A model generated the notes under the pieces. The model saw nothing but the letters and a program-made list of their open reading frames with translations, had not been told where the DNA came from and ran no database searches. From Actinomycetes bacterium (GTDB lineage: Bacteria; Actinomycetota; Acidimicrobiia; Acidimicrobiales; Bog-793), in assembly GCA_021796535.1 (NCBI GenBank), contig JAKABW010000005.1:1-64000 (forward strand): a stretch of DNA of 64,000 nt. The letters are read 5' to 3'. The translations under genes were made by a program, and so were the position numbers. Position 1 is the first letter of the stretch. Each line of letters opens with the position of its first letter. Positions 50,100-60,824 of the stretch are shown here, in pieces.

Positions 50100-52010
50100 C
50101 TATACGTCATTCGGATCCACCGAGACTTTGACGTTTTTTCTGGGAAGAGAAGCCTCCTTCAGAATTAAAGCCAGTTCTTCTTCGTCTTTGGCTCGCAACA
50201 AAAAAGAGCCTTGGCCATATTCTGCCACCTCCAGGCGTCCCTCCAACTCCCGCACCGCTTCTTTGGCCGCCGAGCCGGAAACAAGGGCCAGGGCCGAATA
50301 GGGAGGAAGCCTCAATTGTTCCCGCAGCCGCTTCTCCTGTTCCCAGAACAAAGACGGATCCCCCGCCGCCGCAGCCAGAATTACGGGATGATCGGGGATT
50401 CTGGTCTGTATGACAATGCGCCTTTTTAAATTCCTTTCGCCGGAAGTAAAAGATCTGGGGGTCAGCAGCCTGGCGGCGGAGGCCAATTGTGACAAAACTT
50501 TTTCCCCGCTTTTATATTTAGGACGCAAAAGATCTTGGTCTATATCCAGGAATACCACGACGGAAGCCCGCCGAACTGCATAAAGGACGGCTTCCGTGCC
50601 TATCAGCACCCGTCCCGTTTCGGCCTCGGCGGGAGAGTCTGCCGTAATTTCGTTCACCTGTCTTCCCAACAGCGACGAAAGCTCTCCGGCGACCTTGTTT
50701 ACCCCGGGCTGAATCGTACTGAGCCCCGTGGAGCCGCAGGCGGCACAGACTTTGGGTCTTTGCCTGCCGCACAGTTTACACGACAAAAAATCGGTATAGA
50801 CCGCATCCGCAAAAGGCTCTTCTCGCTCCCCTCCGACTTCGTTTCTCTTCTTTGGCTTCCCCGTTACCTCACAGGCCCCCCGACAAAACTCGCAACGCAC
50901 GACTTCCCCGCACTTTTGACATGCCAAAAGCCTGTCGCGCCCTTTTCTGTTGTAGAAGAACACCGCCGGCATATCCGGCTCTTCTTTCAGCCTGGCATCC
51001 ACCAAAGACCTGAGCGCGGGGGAATAAAGTCCGGTTCTCGGATCGTCGGGTCTTCTGTCCATTACCTGGACGTAAGGCCAAGCTCCGACGGCTGCCGCTT
51101 TCGGCAGGGAAATGCTTTGCGCCCCGGGTTCCGGAGCAGGAATCGGCGATATCAAAATACAGGCAGCGCCGGCAGCGCGGGCCCGCTCAACAGCCAGCCG
51201 CGTGGCTTTCCAAGTGGGCGTCCTCTCCTCCTGATAGGCTTCGTGGTGTGCGTCGAATACGACGACGGCACCCAAATCCCGTACCGGTGCCAAGACGGAG
51301 CGCCTGTTGCCGAGCACAATTTCCGCTCCGCTTGCCGCAGCGGCCCAGTCGCCGGGAATGTCGGCCACGCCGATGTTTCTTTTCCTGAGATACGCGGAAA
51401 GATTCCTGGCGTCTTTCCTGAAGGCGGTGAGCACAAGACAGGTTTTTCCCGGGGCGGTGCGGTCCGGATGCCCGTCAGCCGCTCCTGTTTCTTTTTCCCT
51501 CAGGAGGAGATGGATGAGGAGCATAACGTGCGAGCGGAGAAGCAGGGGCGGAATCTCCAAGAGAGTGACGCCCCCTTCCAGTGCCGTTCGCAGGCGGACA
51601 ACTATCTTTTCCAGCAAAGGGCTCTCTTGAAGAAGAGAGGAGACATCGGCCGCCGGAGTTTTGGGACGGGCCGCCGGGGTTGCCGGAGACTTTACGAGCA
51701 CCGGCGGTTTGGCCGAAACAAGAAAAGGCCTGAGTCCCCCGCAATACAGAGAGGCCCCGAAACGGCAAAGTTCGACAACTTCCGGCGGCGGACCGAGCGA
51801 AAGAAACTTCTCGATCGGCAAAAGAGTGAATTCGCTCGCTTTGGTGTCAATATCAAGCACGAAACCCCTGACGGATCTGTGTTGCAGGCTTATCCTCACT
51901 ATCGAACCCACCCGTACGGAGTCTTCCATTTCCGGGGGTATCAGATAGTCGAAACATTTGTCAAAACCTGCCACGTCCGGCAAGACTGTTGCCACCTTCG
52001 GTGCAGACAT
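50100..52010 (-). CDS. priA: PriA-like primosomal protein N' lacking recognisable ATPase motifs
   Basis: Zinc-binding region CQKCGEVVRCEFC...CKLCGRQRPKVCAACGS; Walker A absent and DEEH replaced by DAHH. Confidence 0.85.
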   Translation of the reverse strand: MSAPKVATVLPDVAGFDKCFDYLIPPEMEDSVRVGSIVRISLQHRSVRGFVLDIDTKASEFTLLPIEKFLSLGPPPEVVELCRFGASLYCGGLRPFLVSAKPPVLVKSPATPAARPKTPAADVSSLLQESPLLEKIVVRLRTALEGGVTLLEIPPLLLRSHVMLLIHLLLREKETGAADGHPDRTAPGKTCLVLTAFRKDARNLSAYLRKRNIGVADIPGDWAAAASGAEIVLGNRRSVLAPVRDLGAVVVFDAHHEAYQEERTPTWKATRLAVERARAAGAACILISPIPAPEPGAQSISLPKAAAVGAWPYVQVMDRRPDDPRTGLYSPALRSLVDARLKEEPDMPAVFFYNRKGRDRLLACQKCGEVVRCEFCRGACEVTGKPKKRNEVGGEREEPFADAVYTDFLSCKLCGRQRPKVCAACGSTGLSTIQPGVNKVAGELSSLLGRQVNEITADSPAEAETGRVLIGTEAVLYAVRRASVVVFLDIDQDLLRPKYKSGEKVLSQLASAARLLTPRSFTSGERNLKRRIVIQTRIPDHPVILAAAAGDPSLFWEQEKRLREQLRLPPYSALALVSGSAAKEAVRELEGRLEVAEYGQGSFLLRAKDEEELALILKEASLPRKNVKVSVDPNDV

Positions 52011-52065
52011 CTCCTTTAAAAGCCGGACGGAAAGACAGGCATTGCCATAAGAATAAGAATGCGCC

Positions 52066-53268
52066 CTAAAGGCCGAGTGCTCTGCGCAAATCGTCGGCTT
52101 TCGGCACCGCCTCCCAGGTCATGTCCGGATCGTTGCGGCCGAAGTGGCCGTAAGCGGCGGTTTTGGCGTAAACGGGTCTGCGCAAATTCAGATCGGCTAT
52201 GATGGCGGCCGGTCTCAGGTCGAAAAGCTCTTCCAGGACGGAGGATATTTTGGCGGGATCCGCTTTTTCCGTGCCGAAAGTATCCACCATGACCGACACG
52301 GGCCTCGCAACGCCTATGGCATAAGCTATCTGTATTTCGCAGCGTTCGGCGGCTCCCGCCGCCACCACATGCTTGGCTACCCATCTGGCTGCATATGCGG
52401 CAGAGCGGTCTACTTTGGAAGGGTCTTTTCCCGAAAAAGCTCCGCCTCCGTGCCGGGCCATGCCGCCGTACGTGTCGACTATGATTTTCCTGCCGGTCAG
52501 ACCGGCGTCGGCCTTCGGGCCTCCGAGTTCAAAACGACCGGTCGGGTTGACAAACACTTTATAGCCGGCGGTATCCAGGTTATCTGGCAGTACCGGTTTA
52601 ATGACGTGCTCTATGATATCGGAGTACAGTCTGCCGCCGGGGAAAACGTCCACATTCGCATCGTGCTGGGTGGAAATCACTATGGTGTCGACCGCCACAG
52701 GCCTGTTGTCTTCGTAGCGGATGCTTACCTGAGTTTTGCCGTCCGGGCGCAGATAGGGAAGTACGTTTTGTTTTCTGACTTCGGCCAGTTTGTGCGCCAG
52801 TTTGTGCGCCAACCAAATCGGAAGCGGCATCAAGTCGTTGGTTTCGTCCACGGCAAAACCGAACATCATTCCTTGGTCGCCGGCCCCCTGACTGGAAATC
52901 ACGTTTTCTGACTCAAAACCGGCTCTTACTTCGTATGCCTGGGATACGCCCTGGTCTATGTCGGGAGATTGCTCACCTATGGAAACGATGACGCCGCAGA
53001 CGTTTCCGTCAAAGCCGGCCGCGTCGTTGTCGTAACCGATATTGCAAATCGTCTCTCTGGCAATACGGCTGATGTCGACATATGTGGAAGTCGTAATCTC
53101 GCCTATGACGGCGACGAGGCCCGTTGTCAGAGCCGTCTCACATGCCACTCTTCCGTTGGGGTCATTGGCCAGTACGGCATCCAGCACGGAGTCCGATATC
53201 TGATCGGCTACTTTATCGGGATGACCCTCGGTAACGGACTCTGAAGTAAAAATAAAACTGCTGGCCAC
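52066..53268 (-). CDS. metK: S-adenosylmethionine synthetase
   Basis: [57 protein letters not shown] start with GGAGGAG upstream. Confidence 0.97.
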   Translation of the reverse strand: MASSFIFTSESVTEGHPDKVADQISDSVLDAVLANDPNGRVACETALTTGLVAVIGEITTSTYVDISRIARETICNIGYDNDAAGFDGNVCGVIVSIGEQSPDIDQGVSQAYEVRAGFESENVISSQGAGDQGMMFGFAVDETNDLMPLPIWLAHKLAHKLAEVRKQNVLPYLRPDGKTQVSIRYEDNRPVAVDTIVISTQHDANVDVFPGGRLYSDIIEHVIKPVLPDNLDTAGYKVFVNPTGRFELGGPKADAGLTGRKIIVDTYGGMARHGGGAFSGKDPSKVDRSAAYAARWVAKHVVAAGAAERCEIQIAYAIGVARPVSVMVDTFGTEKADPAKISSVLEELFDLRPAAIIADLNLRRPVYAKTAAYGHFGRNDPDMTWEAVPKADDLRRALGL

Positions 53269-53404
53269 GCTTTCTCCTCCAAATTGCAACCCGCCGGGAA
53301 GGGCTGGCGACGAAAATAATCTTTCGGACAACTATAGTCTATTATGCCATACGCAAAGGCAAAGCACCGGCACTTAACTTTAGCCTATCACCGAAAAACT
53401 AGCG

Positions 53405-54799
53405 TCAGGATGCGGGCGACATCGGATAAAATTGTTCCAAGAAGTCCAAGATTTTTTCCGATATTTCGGATTTTGGCAAACGGCCGATCGCAAGCGAAGC
53501 GCCCGACTTTTCATAAACCGAGACTTCGTTCGCATCCGCGTCAAAACCTATGTCTTCTCTGGAAATATCGTTGACGACAATCATGTCCAGTTTTTTTGCC
53601 AAAAGCTTTTGTTTTCCCCTGACCGACAGATCTCCTTTTCCGCTTTCGGCGGCAAAACCCAAAACAAATTGGCCGGGGCGCCGTATGGCGGTGCAGGCGG
53701 ACAAAATATCTTCGGTCTCCTCAAAGTCCACGGTCAATATGCCGTCTTCTTTTTTGTATTTGCCCTCATATGTTTTTTTCGGCCTGAAATCCGCCACGGC
53801 GGCTGCCATGATCAAAACGTCGCCGTCCGCAAAACGGGACAAAACGGCCTTTGCCATATCGGCCGCCGTCCGTATCAAAATGACTTCGACGGGACCCGGA
53901 AGACCTCCTCCCGACAGAGTGCCGCCGGAGACGCCGCTTTGATCCCCCCGCAAAAAGACAAGACCATAATTCGTTACGGCCGACTCCACGGCATACTCCG
54001 GGGCCACCAGGGTTACTTTTGCCCCTCTTTGTGCCGCGGCCAGAGCCAGGGATATCCCCTGCTTTCCGGAAGAACGGTTTCCGATGTATCTCACCCCGTC
54101 GATCGGCTCTTTTGTCCCTCCGGCGGTCACCAGCACGTTTTTGGCGCGCAAAAGAGATTGTTTCCCGGATACAAACCAGCTTTCCGGAGCATCTCCGGAA
54201 ACGGCCCGCTTTTGAGTCGGCTGTTCCGAAAGCGCGTTGTTGCGGGCTCCGACGGCAAATATTTGAGCGGCGGCGGCCACGATCTTGTCGGGATCGGAAA
54301 AACGGCCTTTCCCGATGTCTCCGCCGGCAAGGCGCCCGGTCTCCGGACCCACAAAGGCTACTCCGGCCTCCGTCAGTCTTTTGACGTTGGCCTCCACCAA
54401 AGGATGCTCCCACATCTCCGTGTGCATGGCGGGACACACCAATACGGGGGCTTTGGTCGCCAACAGAAGGGAGACCAAAAGGTCTCTCGAAACGGCATTG
54501 GCGTACTCGCCTATCAGTCTGGCCGTCGCCGGGGCGACAATGACCAAATCGGCGGCTTTGGCAAGAGAGATGTGAGGCGCCGCCAAAGAGTCGTCAAACA
54601 GATCGGTTTTGGCCGGTTCGCTGGCCAAAGCGGAGAAAGTTCTCGCATCGACAAAGCGGCCGGCCGCTTTCGTGACCACCGGTATGACATATGCCCCTCG
54701 GACGACAAGTTCTCTGCAAAGCTCCACCGCTTTGTAAGCCGCTATGCTTCCGCAGACACCGAGGACAACAGTCTTGGATCGAAATAAATCATCTGACAT
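53405..54799 (-). CDS. coaBC: Bifunctional phosphopantothenoylcysteine decarboxylase / phosphopantothenate-cysteine ligase
   Basis: GVCGSIAAYKAVELCRELV, CPAMHTEMW, TAGGTKEPIDGVRYIGNRSSGKQG. Confidence 0.95.
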   Translation of the reverse strand: MSDDLFRSKTVVLGVCGSIAAYKAVELCRELVVRGAYVIPVVTKAAGRFVDARTFSALASEPAKTDLFDDSLAAPHISLAKAADLVIVAPATARLIGEYANAVSRDLLVSLLLATKAPVLVCPAMHTEMWEHPLVEANVKRLTEAGVAFVGPETGRLAGGDIGKGRFSDPDKIVAAAAQIFAVGARNNALSEQPTQKRAVSGDAPESWFVSGKQSLLRAKNVLVTAGGTKEPIDGVRYIGNRSSGKQGISLALAAAQRGAKVTLVAPEYAVESAVTNYGLVFLRGDQSGVSGGTLSGGGLPGPVEVILIRTAADMAKAVLSRFADGDVLIMAAAVADFRPKKTYEGKYKKEDGILTVDFEETEDILSACTAIRRPGQFVLGFAAESGKGDLSVRGKQKLLAKKLDMIVVNDISREDIGFDADANEVSVYEKSGASLAIGRLPKSEISEKILDFLEQFYPMSPAS

Positions 54800-54904
54800 A
54801 GGCAGTTCCAGCATACCTTACGGCAGAAACCCACAGAGGAAAAGCGCGGCATTCATATCCGCGCCGCAAGATACAGATTTTGTGACAACAATAAAAGAAA
54901 GGGG

Positions 54905-55297
54905 CTATGCCTCTTCTTCGGGAGAAGCGGCATCGACGGCTTGATCCGGCGTCGGGGTTTCCCCGACCGATACGGCAAGCGGATCACCGGCACCGTCTTC
55001 TCCGTCATGGGCTGTCTCTTCAAGGGTTGCGTCGGCCGGCTGTTCGTCTTCTCCGTCTCTTACCGGCAAAACTTTCCCCTGGGCAATTTCTTCGAGAGCT
55101 ATCGTCAAAGGCTTCCTGGCGATCGAAGTCACCTGAGGAGGCACTATCGAACCGAGTCCCTCTCCCAGTTGGTTAAAATACGCGTTGATTTGTCTGCCCC
55201 GCTTGGAAGCAAGCGTGACCAAAGAAAACTTGGAATTCGTGACTTCCAAAAGCTCCTCGATGGGAGGATAGATCATCGTGTTCCGCTGCTCTGACAT
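54905..55297 (-). CDS. rpoZ: RNA polymerase omega subunit with acidic C-terminal tail
   Basis: [49 protein letters not shown]. Confidence 0.88.
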   Translation of the reverse strand: MSEQRNTMIYPPIEELLEVTNSKFSLVTLASKRGRQINAYFNQLGEGLGSIVPPQVTSIARKPLTIALEEIAQGKVLPVRDGEDEQPADATLEETAHDGEDGAGDPLAVSVGETPTPDQAVDAASPEEEA

Positions 55298-55398
55298 ATA
55301 CTTTAAACTCCAAAATTTCCAAGTACCAAGCATCTTATTGTAACAGCTTTATGCCGCCGAAAAGAAGGCTTGGTCATATTCACGCGGTTTGACTCATG

Positions 55399-55436
55399 AA
55401 AAACAGATGGGAACTCATCATCTCAGTTCCCATCTG
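55399..55436 (-). terminator. Intrinsic terminator downstream of mihF
   Basis: CAGATGGGAACT-N9-AGTTCCCATCTG, perfect 12-bp stem followed by TTTTT on the minus strand. Confidence 0.85.
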
Positions 55437-55441
55437 GAATG

Positions 55442-55472
55442 TGCCCTTATCAGCCTTTGGCCGATAAGGGCA
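55442..55472 (-). other. Second stem-loop upstream of the terminator: TGCCCTTATC-N11-GATAAGGGCA
   Basis: Perfect 10-bp outer stem plus GCC/GGC inner pairing. Confidence 0.6.
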
Positions 55473-55586
55473 AGGACATATATATCGAGTCAAAACCTGA
55501 GCCGTACTTTTGCCTGTAAAAGCGCGAAACTAAGGTCTGCGCTCTTCACAAACCCGATAAATCGCCCGGCTGCCCGAAGGCTACCG

Positions 55587-55904
55587 TTACTTTTGAGTAA
55601 GCTGCAGAACCTGCTCTTTTTGGTTTGAGCCGAGGCCCTGGAGGCGCCTGGCCTCACTGATGCCTATCTGCTCCATAAGTCGTCTGGCCTTGACTTTGCC
55701 GATACCCGGCAAAGACTCCAATACGGCCAGCACTTTCATTTTTCCTACGATTTCGTCCTTCTCTGCTTTTTCGAGAAGTTCTTTTAAAGTCACCCTTCCT
55801 GTCTTCAGGTGATCTTTAATTTCGGCACGTTCTTTGCGTGCTTTGGCCGCTTTCTCTAGTGCTGCGGCTCTCTGTTCTGGTGTAAGGCTTGGTGGTTGTG
55901 GCAT
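55587..55904 (-). CDS. mihF: Actinobacterial-type integration host factor (mIHF)
   Basis: LTPEQRAAALEKAAKARKERAEIKDHLK...VLAVLESLPGIGKVKARRLMEQIGISEARRLQGLG. Confidence 0.95.
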   Translation of the reverse strand: MPQPPSLTPEQRAAALEKAAKARKERAEIKDHLKTGRVTLKELLEKAEKDEIVGKMKVLAVLESLPGIGKVKARRLMEQIGISEARRLQGLGSNQKEQVLQLTQK

Positions 55905-56005
55905 GGTGTTTTACGTTAGCGCAGCAAATCGCTTTTTGCATGGACTAAATGGAATTATTTTTAGAAATTCGATTTTTTTTTCTTAAAATTTCACCAAGTG
56001 CAAAA

Positions 56006-58195
56006 TTATTTTTTGCCGCTTTTACCAAAAGCCCAGTTTTCAGGGGTTATCGCACCCGAGGGCCCAAATCCGATAAAACCCGTCAAATCTTTTTTGGCCT
56101 GCACCAAATCCTCTGCCGGAGTCGGTTCGTACAGGACGGGCAAGTCGTTTCCCAGGAAGGACAGATACTGCTTTGCCGCGGCGGAATCTGTTCCGGACAA
56201 AAGCGACGACAGTAACGATTGATAATTGGGGTTGGTAAAATTTGAAGCATTGGCACTCGAACCGGCGTCAAGCAAAGACTTGGCCGTCGGGGCGTAAGAA
56301 AGAGCGTAGCTCCAGCCGCCAAAGTAAGCGACGGAAAAATCGCAAGAGGTCTCCCGCAACGTACAGCCTCCGAGGTTTGCCAACAGCTGGCCGGCGGAGA
56401 GCGGCGTGAGGCCCATTTCTATGCCAGCCGCGGCAAAAGACTTGGCTTCCAGTTCCAGTTCGTCCTGAATGGTCATATCTCCCGACAGATACTCTATTTG
56501 CAGCTGCAATTGCGTCCCCTGGGGAACCGACGTCCCGCATCCGGCTTTTGCCATACAGACGTCCACTCCGCCCTTATTTATTTTCCAGCCGTGACTGACA
56601 AGTATCCCAACCGCTTTGCTCTGATTGTAGACGTAAAGCGGCAGGTCCCGATATTTCGGGGTGCCGTAAACTAAGTTATAGCCCGGGATAAGGTTATAAG
56701 TCGGTTTGGCGAAGCCGCCGTAAACGTTTTTGACGATGGCATTCTGATCGATCAGGTACTGCAAAGCTTTTCTGACGTAAGGCAGACGCAACAGTTTCCC
56801 AGACAAAGAGCCGTTTTGGTCAAAGTTGTAAACGGCAAAATCCACATTGTTGTCGTAATTTACGATCTGGCGGTAACCGGCGTGCACCTCCGACAAAATA
56901 ACGGAATTTGACAAATTCGAGACGACCTGCCCGGAAGAAGAAGTGACCGGAACCGTGACGGTAGTCGTTGTCCCGGTTCCCGAAGATCCGCTGTTATAGA
57001 CGGGGGGCGGCAATACGAGATACCCCAAAGACAACTGCCCCAGGGACAGAGCCACCAATTCGTTGTCGTAAGAAGTAAAAGGAATCTCCACAAACTCGGA
57101 CACTTTGGCCTGCACCGGACCGGAATAACGGTTATTGGGCCGGAAAACGGCTTCCCCCGGTGGCATCATCGCTGAAAGCCTCCAGGGGCCGTCGACGACC
57201 TGCCAAATGGGATCGGAGGCAAACGACAGATATGCCGACCTTTCGTACCTGTTGGCCATGGGTTCGTAGCCGGACTGCTGAGCCAAAAACTCATAGACCG
57301 CTTCGCAGGCGTCGGCCCCGGCTGAGGAGGGCAGGTTCTGAGCGTTTAGCGTTACGGAAGAAAATCCCGCCGAGGCGCACCCACCCTGGCCGGGGGGTTC
57401 GTTCTGGTCATCCACATCCCACGCCGCAGGCAACGGAACGATTTGGGAGAGCTCGTCGTCGGTGAAAATTGACGGGTTGGTCGGAACGTAGAGAGTCAGT
57501 CTGATCACCGAAGGGGACACTATCGTGACGCCGCTTACGTCCGCCGGTATTCCCGTGGCTGAATAAGGGGCAAAACGGTGTTGTGGCCCTTCTATTTTAA
57601 CCAAATTCAGCCAAAAAGCCACGTCTTCGGCATTGACCTTTTCACCGTTTGACCAGGACCACATCTTCATTTTTATGGTTACCACTCTGTCCCCCGAAGA
57701 AAAGACCGGCGGATAGGCCAGGGAAAGGCGCTCGTTCAGCGTCGGTTTGGCGGCATTGGAAAACCAGTAAAGCGGCCTGTACATCAAATAGTCAAACTGT
57801 TGGTAATTCGTCGTATTAAAGACTCGCGGACCCTGAATCGGAAAAATAAAATCGGGGATTTTGTTGACCTGCTCGGCAAAAGTGATTACGGCATGCGAGC
57901 GGGCGGTTCCTGCGGATTTTTTGGCCCTGTGTTTGGATTTTCCGGAAGTGCGCAGGCTTATTTTTGACGACAGGGACGCTTTGGCCGCGCCGAGGCCTAC
58001 GTTCGGGCGGGAGAGACCGTAACGGGGCAAAAATGGCTTTTTGCGGGAATATACGACCGCTGTCCGGTGAGTTGTCGCGTTGCCGTTTTTGGAGAAAATA
58101 CCGCCGCCGCCGGGGGGAATAAGCATAATAACGAACAGCGCGACGGTCGGCAAGAAAAACTTTCTTTTCACAAATGTCGGTTTGGTATTTGTCAT
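56006..58195 (-). CDS. Extracellular solute-binding protein family 5 (peptide/ABC-type), orphan
   Basis: Hydrophobic N-terminus; YLMYRPLYWFSN, MWSWSNGEKVNAEDVAFWLNL, LPYVRKALQYLIDQNAIVKNVYGGFAKP. Confidence 0.88.
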   Translation of the reverse strand: MTNTKPTFVKRKFFLPTVALFVIMLIPPGGGGIFSKNGNATTHRTAVVYSRKKPFLPRYGLSRPNVGLGAAKASLSSKISLRTSGKSKHRAKKSAGTARSHAVITFAEQVNKIPDFIFPIQGPRVFNTTNYQQFDYLMYRPLYWFSNAAKPTLNERLSLAYPPVFSSGDRVVTIKMKMWSWSNGEKVNAEDVAFWLNLVKIEGPQHRFAPYSATGIPADVSGVTIVSPSVIRLTLYVPTNPSIFTDDELSQIVPLPAAWDVDDQNEPPGQGGCASAGFSSVTLNAQNLPSSAGADACEAVYEFLAQQSGYEPMANRYERSAYLSFASDPIWQVVDGPWRLSAMMPPGEAVFRPNNRYSGPVQAKVSEFVEIPFTSYDNELVALSLGQLSLGYLVLPPPVYNSGSSGTGTTTTVTVPVTSSSGQVVSNLSNSVILSEVHAGYRQIVNYDNNVDFAVYNFDQNGSLSGKLLRLPYVRKALQYLIDQNAIVKNVYGGFAKPTYNLIPGYNLVYGTPKYRDLPLYVYNQSKAVGILVSHGWKINKGGVDVCMAKAGCGTSVPQGTQLQLQIEYLSGDMTIQDELELEAKSFAAAGIEMGLTPLSAGQLLANLGGCTLRETSCDFSVAYFGGWSYALSYAPTAKSLLDAGSSANASNFTNPNYQSLLSSLLSGTDSAAAKQYLSFLGNDLPVLYEPTPAEDLVQAKKDLTGFIGFGPSGAITPENWAFGKSGKK

Positions 58196-58546
58196 GGAAG
58201 CAATCTCGTTTACGTTTTGAAATTTTTGCTATCCAACACGTTAGCAAAAATACCGGCGCCGCAAGCGACGGCTGCCGAGACACAAAACTTTGTCGGTGAA
58301 ACCCGTTTCCCTCTAAGGCATGCCGAGCCGTACTCTCCGCCGGACGGCGACAACTCCGAAAAATCTGAGTTGCGACTTTTCCTCTCTTTTGGCTTTGACG
58401 TCCCTGGTCAAGACATCGCCGGGCGGCACTTATATGGACAGCAATTTGACACGATCGGGTATGCCGGCATCTTTCAGACTATGTCTACTGCGGGGCTCGT
58501 AAAGAGATCGGCTGACCATACCCAGGCAAGCATCTGTTGATAGCGA

Positions 58547-60820
58547 CTACTCAAATATTAGCTCCTCTTGCAGTTTATGATAAATATCTATCTTGACGTC
58601 GATATCTATCTCGCTGACCAACCAACCGGCCATTTGTGCTTTTTGCTTAAAGTCGTAAATTCTGTTTACACCTTTTATTTCTTTGAGCGTTACGACCAAT
58701 CCAAACTTGATACCATGGTCAGACCGCTTTCCCAAACGTTCTTTTGCCTTAACACTGATACCCCACATACCTCGTTCTGAATAGACTTTCCTTGCTTTAA
58801 GATGTTCTCCGTATTGCTCCCTTATATGCTTCGTATTGTCCCACTTGCGAAACGATTTTCTGGCCTCCGCCTCGTATGTATAGTGCCCTTCGACATTTTG
58901 CATATTCTTATTTATGGGTCTTATGCCTTTGTTTGGGTCGAATCTTCCCAAAGATACGTCAAGTTCGGTATTGGTATAGTCGACACCCTGCTTGAAGGAG
59001 CAGTCGGGAAAGTAGCAAAGGGTGGCTTTTGCCACAAAGGTGTGCTCGCCTTTGACAACCGGAACGGGAATACTATAAGTATAAGTATCGTATTGCAGCG
59101 ATTCACCGTTTATAACAAACTTTATTTCATGGTCTTTTGATCTTACAATGTTTTCAATTCTTCTCGGCACGACCCCGTGTCCGACCAGAGGCGCCAATTT
59201 TGAGTTATTTCCGGTATCATTCCAATCAGCGGCGGCATCCACTATCAAGGCCTTCGCCACTTCACGGCTGAGTCCCAACACCTCCGTCAAGTATGCCAGT
59301 TTGCGGGCAATCCACGGTGCGGCAAATGACGTGCCTGCCGTCAATTTATAACACGAAGTCGATTCGCATACCTGTATCAGTGTTTCGCAGTTTTGGCCGT
59401 CACCGCCAAATGTACTGACATCAGGTTTATTGAAAAAAGAAAGGACCCTGCCTCTTCTGGAATAAGACGCGGGGTTGCCTTTACTGTCGACAGAATTGAC
59501 CACAATTGCATTGATGGAGTCAGCGGGAGCACCGATCAACATCTCTTCTCTGTCGTCAGAGAGTTTATTGGTGCCGGCTATTACAAAAATAATGTCATTT
59601 TCGAACTGCAATCTGTCCAATACCGACGCCTCCGGAGAAATAAAGTTTTCATGTACTTCCAGCGGCGAGCCCAACGACAGGTTCCATACTTTAATATCGG
59701 GGTTGGCGGAAACTATTTCTTTTAGAAGATTCATCACACTAAAAGAACTGTATTTCCCGCCCTTGGCTACTCCAAAATGTCTCACCCTAAAACGACCGCA
59801 CCCATCGTCCAATGCGGGATTCAATTGAGGGCCGTCCACTATGATCGACGATACCGCCGTTCCGTGCCGGTAATCGCCATCGTCTTCCGGTATTTCCGGA
59901 TCGGTTTTGTCATGATATTCTACCCAATCGCCAAAATATACAGATTTGTCAAACAACGTATCGATGACTCCGATCACCGGCTCGTCGGCAGGCATGTCAA
60001 TGGAAAAAGACGGGCCGGATTCCGCATCCGCAGTAAAATCTTCCAGACTTAGATTATTTATATCTTCTAAAGCCATAGCAATAAGATACGGGGCCTTATT
60101 CTGAAGGAGTTCTATTGCTTTTGGCTGTAGCAGCATCATGGTATTGGTGTCGTAAAACATTTTATAATCTGTTGAGGCTATCCCAATATTTCTTAAAATC
60201 ACATCCATATCCTCATCAGTTGCATATAAAGTGACAACCTGTCGAGTGCCGGGATTCGCACTTTGATGTGGGATGCCGAAACTTTTTATGTAGTATGAAT
60301 CGACAATGATCTGTAAAAAATTTGATTTCGAGATGGCGTAATCAAGAAACTCAATACCGTGAGAGGCTCCATTAGCACCTATATCTTCTTCTATACACTT
60401 CTCGGTAATGCCGTTGCTAAAATGCTCGTCCAGGATTTTGATACTGTTTTCGATATTGGTAACGGTATTCCGAACTACCTCACGCATAACGTAATGAGTA
60501 ATTACATGTTTCGGATTTTTTACATCTGTATTGTCAAAACGGGCACCCACAACAGACTCATTTGGCGGTTTATCATTTTTTAAGTATGCGCTTATTCTAT
60601 TGCTCTTTGCCATGACACCTATATAGTGTACGTCTATCAGGATACCCTTGATAAGTCTCTCACCGTTCCAGTATTGTTGAATATCTTTTAAGTCGTTTAG
60701 TAACTTTCTCAAGTGGGTAGAAGTGACCGGTTTTGCGTTTTTCGGAAGCCTCGGGGGACCCGGCCTACCGGTATTCGGTCTGTGATTTAAATTACCTTTC
60801 AGCTGCAAAATATTGTTCAT
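58547..60820 (-). CDS. Subtilisin-like (S8) serine protease, IetS-like
   Basis: Catalytic triad: VIGVIDTLF (D), DYRHGTAVSS (H), AGTSFAAPWIA (S); ~200-aa C-terminal extension; partner of the AAA ATPase. Confidence 0.85.
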   Translation of the reverse strand: MNNILQLKGNLNHRPNTGRPGPPRLPKNAKPVTSTHLRKLLNDLKDIQQYWNGERLIKGILIDVHYIGVMAKSNRISAYLKNDKPPNESVVGARFDNTDVKNPKHVITHYVMREVVRNTVTNIENSIKILDEHFSNGITEKCIEEDIGANGASHGIEFLDYAISKSNFLQIIVDSYYIKSFGIPHQSANPGTRQVVTLYATDEDMDVILRNIGIASTDYKMFYDTNTMMLLQPKAIELLQNKAPYLIAMALEDINNLSLEDFTADAESGPSFSIDMPADEPVIGVIDTLFDKSVYFGDWVEYHDKTDPEIPEDDGDYRHGTAVSSIIVDGPQLNPALDDGCGRFRVRHFGVAKGGKYSSFSVMNLLKEIVSANPDIKVWNLSLGSPLEVHENFISPEASVLDRLQFENDIIFVIAGTNKLSDDREEMLIGAPADSINAIVVNSVDSKGNPASYSRRGRVLSFFNKPDVSTFGGDGQNCETLIQVCESTSCYKLTAGTSFAAPWIARKLAYLTEVLGLSREVAKALIVDAAADWNDTGNNSKLAPLVGHGVVPRRIENIVRSKDHEIKFVINGESLQYDTYTYSIPVPVVKGEHTFVAKATLCYFPDCSFKQGVDYTNTELDVSLGRFDPNKGIRPINKNMQNVEGHYTYEAEARKSFRKWDNTKHIREQYGEHLKARKVYSERGMWGISVKAKERLGKRSDHGIKFGLVVTLKEIKGVNRIYDFKQKAQMAGWLVSEIDIDVKIDIYHKLQEELIFE

Positions 60821-60824
60821 ATAC

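Noticed and set aside
50535-52019. 494-aa plus-strand ORF opposite priA
   Set aside because: Antisense shadow ORF.
53432-54787. 451-aa plus-strand ORF opposite coaBC
   Set aside because: Antisense shadow ORF.
58067-58540. 157-aa plus-strand ORF between the SBP and IetS-like genes
   Set aside because: 5' half is antisense to the SBP gene; the intergenic half has no recognisable motif. Possible small gene but not supportable.
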